This document shows, in pieces, positions 35,578 through 48,250 of a stretch of DNA of 64,000 nucleotides. The position numbers were made by a program, and so were the translations under genes. Origin of the DNA: Poecilobothrus nobilitatus (Eukaryota; Arthropoda; Insecta; Diptera; Dolichopodidae); the NCBI GenBank assembly GCA_947095535.1, contig OX352774.1, positions 112,223,996 to 112,287,995 on the forward strand, given 5' to 3'. The notes under the pieces were generated by a model. That model was given only the letters and a program-made list of their open reading frames with translations. It had not been told where the DNA came from and ran no database searches. The first letter of the stretch is position 1. The number at the start of each line of letters is the position of its first letter.

Positions 35578-37166
35578 AAAAAACGAGGAAGAATACAGTT
35601 GACTTTGTCAACTCTTAGATACCCGTACGAACCGTTAGTATGTTCACAGCCTGTCACTCTGCTTACAATATTATTTTTTTAATATTTTAGTATTTTAAAA
35701 TAATTTGGGTGAATTTTATAATTTCTAGAACTATGGGTTGTACATATATTCAAACTATATGTTTATATGTACATTCTTCAAAAGCAGATTCTAACCTTCC
35801 ACATAACGATTATCAATCCAAAACTTTTTCAAATATTCTATAGTACCATTTAATACTAAGCGGTAAATGTATATTAAATTTACTAAGTACAAAACAGTAA
35901 ATATAATTTTAAATATTAAATTATATTATATTTAAATATTCCATTGACAGAATAATTTCTTATAAGTACAATAAAATACATATATGTATGTAAATACGGC
36001 GCTATATAATATACATCTATACTCTTATCATTCATTCACTAGTGACATATACGATATGTAAATAAACATGATATTATATAAGTATGTATATATATTAATA
36101 TCATATAAATAAAAATTCTTCAAGCAACCGTTATGTTGTTTATTTATTTGCATTTTTTTATACTACGCATTATATCCTCAACAATTTCAAATTATCGAGT
36201 AAAACAAAATGGAAAAAATTCGTTAAAGAAATATGTTAGAAAATTTGAAAAAATCAAGTAACTCTTTCGTCAATTATAAAGTAACTATATATTATTAAAT
36301 AATGTTGTTAACAGAAATAAGAGTATAATATTGAAGCTTTAATTTTTGTGTATTACTTCAAAAAAATTTTAACAGGTGTTCAAGTTACAGGTGTTTAAAA
36401 ATTGGAAATTTTCAGTTTTTGACCCCTTACAGCTCCTAAACGGGGGGTGATACAAAAAAAATTTCTGGAATGACTCATACTAATTTTCAAAGATCTAACT
36501 TCTGTCAAAATTCCAAGTTTCCAACTTTAACCGTTTAGAAGATGGAAGGGTTAAAGAATTTTGCAAAATTTGAGTTTCGCATAACGGTAAATTAAGACAC
36601 CGTATGCCAAAAATATATACTTATTGTATATATACTTTTAAAGCTAATGAAAGTAGTAATCGTTTGGCGTTTTCAAAATGAAGATATACCTTATACAACT
36701 TGTGCTATAACAATTTAAATATAGAGCTTTTTTGAACCTTTGGGGAGCTGTAGCTCCGTAACGGGTGGGGCTACAGAAAAAAGTTATAAAAAATAAAATT
36801 AATATTTTTGTGAGATCTATCAGTAGTTAAAATTTCATAGCTCTATTGCAAAAAAAATGTGGGGATCTAAAAGTTAGGTGTTCGAGAGCTACCCTAAGTT
36901 TTGGTCCAAACTCAACCAAAAAAAATAGGGAACCTACAAATTACTCCCAAAATATTTTGTGTAAATTTCAAGATTCTAGCTTTCTTAGTTTTTGAGTTAG
37001 CGTGCTGACGGACGGACGGACGGACGGACGGACATGGCTCAAAAGTCTTAGAATTTTTTTCTGATCCGATCCATACCTTTGAAGGTATATCTAGCTCGCT
37101 TATTTCGAGGTGTTACAAACGGAGGAGTAATTTTATTATACCCGATCCTATCGTACGGGTATAAAT
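35578..37166 (-). mobile_element. Helentron-type element, family A, copy 2
   Basis: It is nearly identical to copy 1 along its whole length, with the same 5' hairpin (near 37139-37165), 12-bp subterminal repeat (near 35621) and AGTTGAC/GTCAACT hairpin (35598-35614). Differences are scattered substitutions, a few small indels (for example AATAATAAAAATTC against AATAAAAATTC) and the GTCC tract, which has 6 rather than 8 GACG units. The 60-bp spacer between copies is not part of either. The arrangement could be two insertions at one site or a segmental duplication. Confidence 0.85.
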
Positions 37167-37605
37167 ATATTTATTTCTTTTTTGAACATATTGTAACTGG
37201 AAATACAAAATTATTTAAATCTTAATATGATAAAATATTATAATGTGAACTGCGAAAAAATTATAATAAGATAAAATTAAAATTCCGTTCAAAGGACATT
37301 AAAAAAATCAGCTATCTCCACCACAGGACCGACCGCCACTACACCAAAAATACAATGCCAAAAGTTATAGATTTTTTACATAATAATTTATATCAAAGCA
37401 AAATAACTTTTAATAATTTAATAACATTTTGTTTTATTCAATAATAATAATAAACAATGAAATCGTAAAAATATATGTACATTCATTCATACATCCATTT
37501 ACATTATTATGTAATGTATCTACATGATTTTTTTTTCATTCAAAAATATTAGAAGTAAAAAATAATAAAAACTGTAAGCAAATACAAAAGAAACATACAT
37601 AAGAT
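37167..37605. other. AT-rich non-coding stretch
   Basis: No gene or element is identifiable. The region ends directly at the left target-site duplication of the next SINE. Confidence 0.5.
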
Positions 37606-37617
37606 TAATAATGAATC

Positions 37618-37831
37618 TGGGGCCTCGGTGGCCTAGTGGGTAAGAGTGTATAAAAATACGCTGTAAACACCGAGGGAGTGTATGGGTTCGAATCCCACAC
37701 ACGTCGTAAGAGTTATTCCCTCTTACGGCATTTACAGCCACACCTGAACAAGATGGCTGTAAAATTACAGGCTTTGTAATTTTCTGTCCACATTTATGTA
37801 GCAGAGAAATGCATTAAAAAAACAAAAAAAA
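37618..37831 (+). mobile_element. tRNA-derived SINE, family A, copy 4
   Basis: This is one of the best-preserved copies: GGGCCTCGGTGGCCTAGTGG with an A-box-like start, the B box GGGTTCGAATCCC, the stem GTCGTAAG...CTTACGG, CAGCCACACCTGAACAAGA, TCTGTCCACATTTATGTAGC and a poly-A tail. A perfect 12-bp duplication, TAATAATGAATC, flanks it at 37606-37617 and 37832-37843. A short internal duplication around GGCTGTAAAATTACAGG distinguishes it from copies 1 and 5. The minus-strand ORF over it (CGIRTHTLPRC) is spurious. Confidence 0.92.
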
Positions 37832-37843
37832 TAATAATGAATC

Positions 37844-40204
37844 AAAAACAACCAAAATTTTACCGTTTTAATTTTATGTCATCAACAAAAGAATAATATG
37901 CATAGATATATGTAAGTCTAAGTACATATGTATGTATATAAATTTTTAGGAATATAAAAAAAAAAACAAAAAAAAATTGTTCATATAAATTCATATGGGT
38001 TATGTATGAAATTTGGACTTAGAAAACAATTAAATAAAAGTTAAAGTTAGTCGGATAAAAAAATATTATATGACAAAGTTCTTGCTCTTTACTTGTGTAA
38101 CAACTGCTTCGTAATAATTTTTCTCATAAAATTTTTCTGTTACGAAATATTCGTAAAAAACTTAAAAAGTACACTAGTAAACTACCACTTGTGGTTGTCC
38201 GATTTGCTCCAAAGGCTTATCAATCCAAGATATTTACGTCAAAACGTTAAATAGGAAATTGCAAAAAATTCCGCTCAGTCGTTTAAGCTGTCAGATCAAA
38301 CATCATGCTAAAAAAATTTTTACAGCGTTCTCCACACCGGAGTAGTGTATATTTGCCAAAATCTCGGGTACAAATTTTTAGTATGAAAACAATACCTACC
38401 ATATACATTAATATATGCGGTCGGTAAAAAGGTTGTTCATAACCCAAAAAAAAATTAGTTAATACAGTATTTTATATATTTGAAAGTATTATATTGTTAT
38501 AAGGTAATCTTTAAATAAAAATTCATATGACATTATTAATACATAGGATGTTTCGCAATGAGTTGAATATAATATTATATTATGTCGTAAGAGAAATCGA
38601 GAAATTATATTGATTATATGGCAAGGCAAGGAGCCTTTCTCTATTTTCTCTGAAAGTGCTTTCTTCAGAATAAATATTATTTTAAATACTACCTTAAACT
38701 GTGTAACTCGATAAAAATCATAAATTACATTTGATTACTTTTATTTTAATTTTTTTCATCTTTTTCTTATATTCTTTATCATCCTTTTATAAATACTGTA
38801 CAATTTTAGGAATCTTTTAGCGAAATAATTTTTCCAAAATTGATTACAATAATTACATTCAAATTACAAATTTAATCATTCATTCCAATTTAGAAATCTC
38901 AAAATAAAGGCGTAAATTTGCATATCTATAATGAAATATAGTTAAAATTTTAAAACTTGTACTTAATACTGCCTTAAAGTTATTCCTATCAATTTCATTG
39001 TTTTACTTAATTAAGTATTGGTAATCAATTTTAATCTAATTTTTATTTTCACAATAAAACATTTCCATTTATGATCAAAGGATAATAGGAAACTAGCAGT
39101 TGTACTTATACGGTGTACCACTATACATACTAATACATATACAATTAATAGATAAATACTCACATGTACAAAAATCTTCCAGAAATACAATAAGAAAAGG
39201 AAAAAACAAAACAGAGCCAGAGCATAAGAATTGTGTTTCTTTTCCAAAAAAACAAAACAAAAACCGTTTCAATAAGGTTTAGCATAACAAAAGGCGCAAA
39301 ATATCAAAAGAGTATAAATAAATAAAATTAAATTTACCATTACCATTTCTAATTTTTATCATACCTACTACTACTATTGCCATTTTAAATAAGTTGCCAT
39401 TTAAGTTGAGAAAATTACCAAAAAAATAAAAATAAAAAGATAAAACGAATTGTCGTAAAATAGAATATGATATTAATATGAAGGTCAACATTATGGAAGT
39501 ATATGTAAAAAAATTGTTTGTGTATAATATTATGTCCTCTGTTACTTTAACATAAAAAGAAAACAAAAAGAATAAAAAAAAAACAATATCTACTGACTCT
39601 GAAAAAATGTTAAAAATTTATGAGTTTTCTCAGTTGTAGAAAATAAAAATTTATCTATAATTTTTTTTTATTTATTTGATTTTTGTTTTTATTTCAGTAA
39701 ATATTTTTTTTTATATTTTTTTGTTTAACAAAAACCATAAATCATATTTTAATAGATAGGTACTGTTCAGTTTAAACGAGAATATTGTCGAAATCGTATG
39801 TTATCCTATAAGTATAGAAAATTAATTGTCCTCAAGTTCCTGCCTTAAAGCGATAGTTAAGCTGAAAAAATTTTCTGCAAAGTATAATTTAACTGTTTAA
39901 TGAAAAGCCATTTTCAATAATAAAAAGAATTAAAAAAAAAATTAAAGTAAATTCCATATTTTCATCATATTTTTGGGCACTAGTAGATTTGAATGAATTT
40001 TAGATTAGAATGCCAAGGACGTTTTCTTTTCACTAGCAACATTTGTTTACATACATTTTGCACTACAATGAATTGATTGAGTATAGTACCAAATGTTTTT
40101 AGAAAGAGTAAATTTAAGACAGTTGACATTAATCCTTATTATAACGTTTTAATAACAAAAATCTTGTCTAAATTCAGAATTACATAACCACAAACAACTA
40201 TCAA
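37844..40204. other. AT-rich non-coding stretch
   Basis: I find only low-complexity DNA. Overlapping frames on both strands at 39011-39566 have no recognisable motif. Confidence 0.5.
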
Positions 40205-40872
<668 letters not shown>

Positions 40873-41642
40873 TTACTTGGAGTCATTTCGGCTCCGGCTT
40901 TTTAAAGTTCATTTATATAGCAAATTAGTACGCGTCATAGAAGTCAACGAAATTAAAAAGAAGTTTCAGCAAAAATTTAAAATAATTTTTAAAGGCCTAA
41001 GAAAATTAACTTTATATTACAATAATAAGATAATCACCATTTGGAATATTGCGAAAAAGAAATACATTTGGAATTTTATTTAAAAGTTGACTAAAATAAC
41101 AATTCCTATAATTTAAGATTAAATAAATTTATTTTATCACACTATAATTTATGTAATTCCACCAACCATAATATTTTTTTCAGAACATGATTTTAAGAAG
41201 AGTCAAAATCTTTTTTTTTAAACAACAAAAGAACCCTACTGACTAATATCCTTAATCAAATTCTAAGTACTTTTATCAATAGAAAACAATTGCAAGAAAA
41301 TTAAAAAACCAATAAGTATATAATTATATGGTATCAATTGACCCTTTCTGTAGGTAGTTAATTGTATAAAACAGTATTGCAATTGTTAAAACGCTCCACA
41401 AGTCACCATCAAATTTAAGTAAATCTTAATGTTTACAATATATCCCTTGTTTTATATCTACAACGCATTAAAACTAAAACTCAAAAATTATATAATTCAA
41501 GCAACATATTTGATTATTTCCACCATAAAAGGCTATATTTTGTTTTTCATCCAAAATTTAGTTACTAGTAAAATTTGGAATAGAAACCAATCAATTTGAG
41601 GAAGTAGATTCCCATTGCATTTAAAATAATTATCTAAAAAAG
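40873..41642. other. AT-rich non-coding stretch
   Basis: No gene or element is recognised. The 68-residue frame at 40877-41083 begins inside the SINE tail region and is low-complexity and lysine-rich. Confidence 0.45.
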
Positions 41643-41653
41643 GTTTATAGTGA

Positions 41654-41863
41654 TAGGGGCCTCGGTGGCCTAGTGAGTAAGAGCGTATAAACACCGAGCT
41701 GTAAACACCGCTGTAAATACCAAGGGAGTGTGGGTGCAAATCCTACACACGTCGTAAGAGTTAATCCCCTTTACGACATTTACAGCCACGCCTGAACAGG
41801 AAAGGCTGTGTAATTTTCTGTCCACATTTATGTGGCAGAGAAATGTATTAAAAAAAAAGAAAT
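41654..41863 (+). mobile_element. tRNA-derived SINE, family A, copy 5
   Basis: GGGGCCTCGGTGGCCTAGTG, then an expanded anticodon region in which CACCGAGCTGTAAACACCGC is partly duplicated. The B box is mutated (GGGTGCAAATCC). The stem GTCGTAAG...TTTACGAC, CAGCCACGCCTGAACAGG, GTCCACATTTATGTGGCAG and a poly-A tail follow. A perfect 11-bp duplication, GTTTATAGTGA, flanks it at 41643-41653 and 41864-41874. Confidence 0.9.
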
Positions 41864-41874
41864 GTTTATAGTGA

Positions 41875-44800
41875 CTATTTTAAAAATTTTTGGGGAGGCT
41901 TTGGAAATGTAAATCAAAATCAATGCTGATGACAAAAAGAAAACTAAAGTGAATATTTAATAAAATGTAAATGTAAAATTCAATTGAATGTAAAACTAAT
42001 TGAAAGTTTAAGCTAAGGGTCAAATAGTTAATACGTAGGTTGAAAAAAATTTCTTTCCAGAGCATATTTTGTATGATACAACTATTGCCATGCAATCATG
42101 CCAATATGTATCAGTTTTCTTAATAAATAGGATAACTTATCGTTAAAACTAGAATATTGTTAGTAATACATCAAAATATGTAAAATAGAGCTAAATAAAT
42201 AGCTAAAAAGGGACAGTGGAAAATACTGAAAGTTACTCAAAGGAACTGCGGGAGATTCGTCTTGATAATGTAGAACTTTAACCAACCAAAACGAAACTTT
42301 AAGATGGGTCTTTTAATAATTAGCGACATTATGTACAGTTTGGTTTTGATTAGAAATAAGGATGTGGAAACGATGCTTGATAAATTGAATTTGGAATAAT
42401 GGAGATTATAGAGAATGAAGGGTTTTTTACATTTAAAATTGACCGATTATATATTAATACTTATGAAAAACACAATTTATTGCGTAGATCACAAAAAGTT
42501 AAGTGCAATAAAATGTCATTGCAACAAAATTTAGTACTAACCTCAATCAGACTATAAATTTCTTTACATAATTTCCTCATTTTTCAAAAATCATCTTAAG
42601 TTGAAAGACCTACCTATTTTTTGATTATCACAAATTTTTGAATGATGACAAAACAAAGATCCCAGAAACGTGATTAACTATTGTAACTATATAAATTATT
42701 AATACTTTAGTGGCACAATGAAATGCTTTTAAACAAATACATAAATAATAAAATTTAAAAAATTCTCTTATGAGGATAAATTGACTTGAAAACTTTTGTA
42801 ATTAGAAATAGTAATATTTTTTAATTATAATTTGATTTAAATCCTTTTTTTTTTTAATAAAAAATTTTTTCGATGTATTTAACTATACCAAACGAAATTT
42901 ATAATCGTGAACAACACAATAACTGTATTTTCATAATTATTTTTTAATTATGTATAATATATGTAAATTTCATTACCACTGAACAAATACGTTAACTCTA
43001 TATTCACTTAAACATAAAAAAAAAAGATTCGTTACACGATTTTCCCATTTTCTTAAAATTATTCTTTTATTTCATTAAATTCCATTACAATTTTTCATTT
43101 AATTAATTTGAATTAAATATCCAACGGCTATAGGTCGATGGACGACTACAAAATATCTAAGAGAACCCAAAGGTATATAATATAAAGAGCTAAAAAATTT
43201 CAAAAATATTAATCTCATTAACATTAATTATGTTATACAAGTTGGAATTTCATAAAAATTTTTATACAAAAGGCAATTAATTAAATTTTCCTTGTTTCAA
43301 CAGTTTTGTTGCAATTATGATACAATGTTATAAGAAAAGTATAGAGGAATATAGAAAGCACAATATAGGTAGTTGTACATTTTATGGAAAATATTTTAAT
43401 TGTGTGCTTTCAAAGTTCATTTCCTATTGTATTATTTTACAGCAATGGATATTTTTTGGAAACTTTTATTTTATAAAAAAAAATATTTATTTTCTGTAAC
43501 GCAAAAAGCTTCTAGATGCTCAAATGTTACTAGCAGTAAAATATTACAGATTACCCTAAAGTTTCTTCTTCTTCTTGAAAGAATCTGCATGGATCGCCAT
43601 TCTTTTTTTCAATTTTCTTTAAATGACACTTTATCCGACAGTGTCCCGACAGAAATTCTATTCGAATCTTCAGGTTATTTTTGGTATCCCTTAGTATTCA
43701 CAACACAACGGAAATATTAATGTAAAATTAAACCCATGGAGAAATTCATTAAAGTGATTTTTTTCCAGATAAATTTTCTGATGGTTTATTGAAAAGATCG
43801 ACAATAGAATCTGAACAAATATTATTTTGGCGCAAGAAAAAATGTTTCATTGGTAACCACAAAAAAAATTTTCCTCACAGTCTAGTATATCATAAGAAAC
43901 AATTGAATTTCTTAAAGAAGGAGATTATATGACGTATTCTGAGTGTTGCACATACACCTATGCACATGTTAAAAATTACTTGATTGAGGTAAATTAAAAT
44001 ATAACTATACTTAAATTGTGGGATTAAATTGAATTGACAGACTTCTAAGCAATAAAATTTTGCGATGTGAGTTATACTGATTTTAGTGCTTTTTCAACAT
44101 TATTTAGTTCAGTCAAAGAAATATTTTTAAAGTACAGCTAAATAATAATTGGTATACAATTATAAGCCATTTATGGAAATATAATAGTTTTATGTAAATC
44201 ACGAGATTTATTTATTTTTTTAATATTTTTAAAGGAAGATTTTTATCCTACTATTTTTCAATACATATGTACATATTATTTATCGTGAATATCAATAAAC
44301 TAATCATTTTATTTTCATTCTTATCGTTAGCTGAAATGCATATAGGTTTACAAAAAATATACTTTGACATCAACTACAAAATGTACTCAAAATAAGATAA
44401 GCACGGGTGATGACAATGACACGGATGATCGTTATCTATCTTCAAAATTATTTGAAAATAGTGGAAATTAAAAAGGGAGCTCCCCAGATATACTTTTAAA
44501 CACTGATTTTATCAAAAGCTACAGTACCTAAACAATAATATGTTCATCAAAATGAAATAAAATAGTATATCGCTATTAATGCTTCTGTTTCTGATAATAA
44601 ATCTTATAAAATGATTTTTTTTTTGTAGAATCGTTTAGTGGATGACTTTATCATCTTTCGCCAAGAAAATAAAATTATATTAGAAATTATTTAAAATGAA
44701 GAAGATTAATTACACCATAATTTTCGACCAGAATGTATATAGCTAGTAACATTAGGGTATGATTAAAGATTAAACTGAACTGTAATACCAAAAGGATGTC

Positions 44801-47539
44801 ATTAAATTTACTTTTTTGCACATTAGTGTTCTGTCCTTGTAACATTAACATACAAATTTTATTAAATTTGGTAAATTTTTGTTTAAATAATTTTTTTTTT
44901 TTTATTCATTTTAAAATTTTATTGTGTTGAAAATAAATAAAAACTTAAAAAAAAAAAATAATATAAATATTTTTTTATATAATCTCTACCTACCAGGAAA
45001 AAGTTTTTTCAACCCAAGAATTTAATATAATTTAGTCATCCAGAAAAACATTAAGCAAAAAAAAAAGGTTGTAGATATTCTTTCCAAAATTTAATAAAAA
45101 TAATTTCTGATTAGCATTTATAATAATCTTGTAATAATAATAATCTGGATAGGGTCATTAGTTTTGAAGTACTATTACAACCACAATGGTCCAGCCAGAT
45201 ATAGTATTTTGTTTTCACATTTTTTGGTATGCCAAAATTATATCCATTAACATAGTAATTTTGCGGAACAAAATCCAGAAAAAAAAAAATATATATAATA
45301 TTTGAAAATTATAGTCATTCAATTATACACGTCTATAGACCACTTTGGAGATGTGAGATATATTATAGGAACAATGTAAAAGTAAAATGAAAAAGAAAAT
45401 ATTAAACAAAATATCGAACACAAATTTTTTTTTTTAAATTCTAATTAAATTACAAATTACATCAGAGAATAGGCACATAGTTTAGGTTAGATTATACATC
45501 ATCTATACGGTGTACTTCGTCATACGTCATACGGTTCTACTGAAGTCATTCATAGTGGAGCTTACCATAAAGATATGCAGCATAATGTATTCACCCATTA
45601 TAAATTAGACTTATCATAACCCACTCATTGGATAGAGTACGACAGTTGGATGTTTTTTCCGGTCGAAAATTTTAATCTAAATTATTAGACTTAATACATC
45701 ATACTTAAGTCATTTAAATATATGCGACGGAAATATGTGACTATTTTATAAGTTGAAATGCAATTATAGGTATAACTAATTTCTAAGAAATGCATAAAGT
45801 AACGTGCATAAAATAATTGCTTAGAAGGAAGTTTTTTTCTAAGGTTTTAGATAATATGCTTAATTTTTATACCTATATGCCTATATTAGATATGCCTATT
45901 CGTAATTAAAATTTTTTATTTGAATAAATCAATACATCAATTTATTATTGACAGTAGAATTTAAGAAAATTAATTTATGGCGAAAGTGTTTTCTAATTAT
46001 AATGTAGAATCTATTTGCCATGTAGTAATTTAAGCGCTAAATTATTAAGAAAATAAATGACTATCTTGCAAATCCACACAATCTGTACATTAATAACGAC
46101 ACATAAAGACGACGGGATTTTAGATTAACTTTGAAGATTAAGTGGATATAATTTAAAAACAAAAGGCACAGCTGTTTTCAGTGTTTTATTTTATCTTGTT
46201 TTTTTTTGTTAAAGACTAGTTTGTTGAGTTCAAAATTTTGACTAAAAATAAATTTAGTTTATTTGTTTTAAAGCTGAAATAGAGCTCCAAATCGATAAGA
46301 CGCTAAGATAAATCTCTAAGAGATAAAAATCGGACAAAAATGCTAAACATTTATTTGAAATGAAACGATAACCCTCCGATAAACCAAAAGCCTACATTGT
46401 TTTCTGTTCCAGCTCCTAGTAAAAATTTTGAGTTCATAATAATTTATATGAAAAAATGTATCACATGTGGTTAGTAAAGCTCTAAACCTTTATCTGGCAT
46501 AAAAACAGGCTTGTAAATTGATTTTTAAGAGAAATTTTTTTTTTAAATCGGGAAACTTGAAAAGTCACCGAGATGAATTGAGCGTGGTTCCTTTAAATAT
46601 AGTGTTGAGCTTTAACCATCCACAACTGTCTCCCTTAAAAATTCAAATTTGTAAAAAAATGTTTTAAATGTTTTTTTCGAAATCGGGATTTTGACTCAAT
46701 ATGAATTTTTTAGTTTCAAAACTGGACCTTGAACATAAAATTATTTGGATTATATTTTTATTGTTAGTTTAATATTGCTTTATGTATAAGGTTTCGTTTA
46801 AGAGGATAAGCTTTGGATATTATAACATTTTAATATAATCTTGAGTATGAAAATAGATAAAAAGAAATAAAAGAAAAATTAAATAAAATTTTATAGTTAA
46901 ATTTCTCGTTTATTTTATTTATAAAAAAATATTATTAGATTTTTGTTTTTTTAACAGGGTTCTTTTTATTAATATATAAAAGGAATAATATTGTGTGTTA
47001 AATGATGAAACATTTTTTTCTGATAGGTAGGTATGTCCTGTAATTTTATTTGTTTGAGAAAATGTGGGGAAAATATGAACGCCTCTTTTTTTATTAGCAA
47101 ACTGGGCATTTAAAAAAGAATATTTATTTGGTGTTAATATTAAATAAACATAACAAAATTTTATTTTATTTTAAAAAGTTTGTTTGAGGTTAAGTAAACT
47201 TTTTATTAATTTTTTTAACAAAAGTAAAACTAACTATGTATAAAAATAAAATAAAAAATTTAGTTTAAAGGTTATTTTAAACCTTATTTCGAAAAATTAA
47301 CTTGTTATGTGGATTGTGTAAAGAACGACTAATAGGATTGTACATATTATAAGAAAAGGCATGATTTAAGTTATCCAACTCAATTTAGTATGAAATAATG
47401 CTGTATTCCAATCATTACAAACTTTAAAGTAAAGAGTAAAGGTAAGTTTTTGGTAGTAGGATCAAGCCGATTTCTCTTTCCTTTCTTTTACGTGCGTTGG
47501 TCGAAAACTTTTAAATTTAACTTGAATAATTGTACTGAT
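41875..47539. other. AT-rich non-coding stretch
   Basis: 5.7 kb without a feature I can support. Frames at 43317-43720 overlap each other and look like chance. No SINE, LINE or Helentron-type segment is recognisable. Confidence 0.5.
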
Positions 47540-48250
47540 TTCTCCGGATTGCGTTGGACTTTAATCAACTACAAAATCACACTCTGTAGAACCAGACCTT
47601 AGGATGGCATCTATAATACACATATGTACAGTTTGGTTTTAACGTTAACGACGTCAGAAGGGTTCTTGAAGAAAAGAAATTTAGGATATTTTCAAGAATA
47701 GAGTAGTGCCCAGTAGTATTAAAGGGATACTGGCCAATGGTCTTAAGCCGGAGTGTGGTGCTTTTCGCCAATTGTTTAACTATGATACCAAGAGATATTT
47801 AATGTTACATAGCATATATGTTGGAGCGTTCGGAAAGCTTAGCTGTTTGGGAGACGGGCCATTCTTTTAAAATTTTCGAACCTTTTCCTATTTATTTAGC
47901 TTTATCTAGTCCACCAAATTGTGACCCTATACAACAATACAGCCCTATTATTATCGAAGTATGTAGCCAATACATTGAACGGGGGCTTACATCCCATTTT
48001 TTGCCAATGGCATTTTTTTTGCCACAGGCAAAATGTTCTATATTAGCCTTCCTCACTCTTTCTCCTTTACATGATGATTTGTTTCCGTCTTAACTTCTTG
48101 TCAAGAAGAAGGTTCAAAAATTTTACTCTTTCGTTGAAAGTTAAATAGGTATTACTTAGGATAGGAGGGTTGATTGAAGGAATTCTATGCTATAGAGTGA
48201 AGATTACTAAATCTGCTTTTTGTTGGCTTAGGATCAGACCGCATTGTCTA
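47540..48250 (-). pseudogene. Decayed LINE reverse transcriptase, Jockey/R1/I-type
   Basis: Read on the minus strand and shifting frame several times, blocks appear in the order expected for the C-terminal half of such a reverse transcriptase. CGLILSQQKADLVIFT, PPILSNTYLTFNERVKFLNL and LLDKKLR come first. KKNAIGKKWDVSPRSMYWLH and SIIIGLYC follow, matching the thumb region where families read K-x-V-x-W-[IL]-Y-T-A. Last, after another break, comes KQLAKSTTLRLKTIGQYP with GHYSILENIL (47580-47771). The catalytic region lies upstream and is absent. Stops and frameshifts show it is dead. I cannot pick the clade within the Jockey/I group from this segment alone. Confidence 0.65.
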
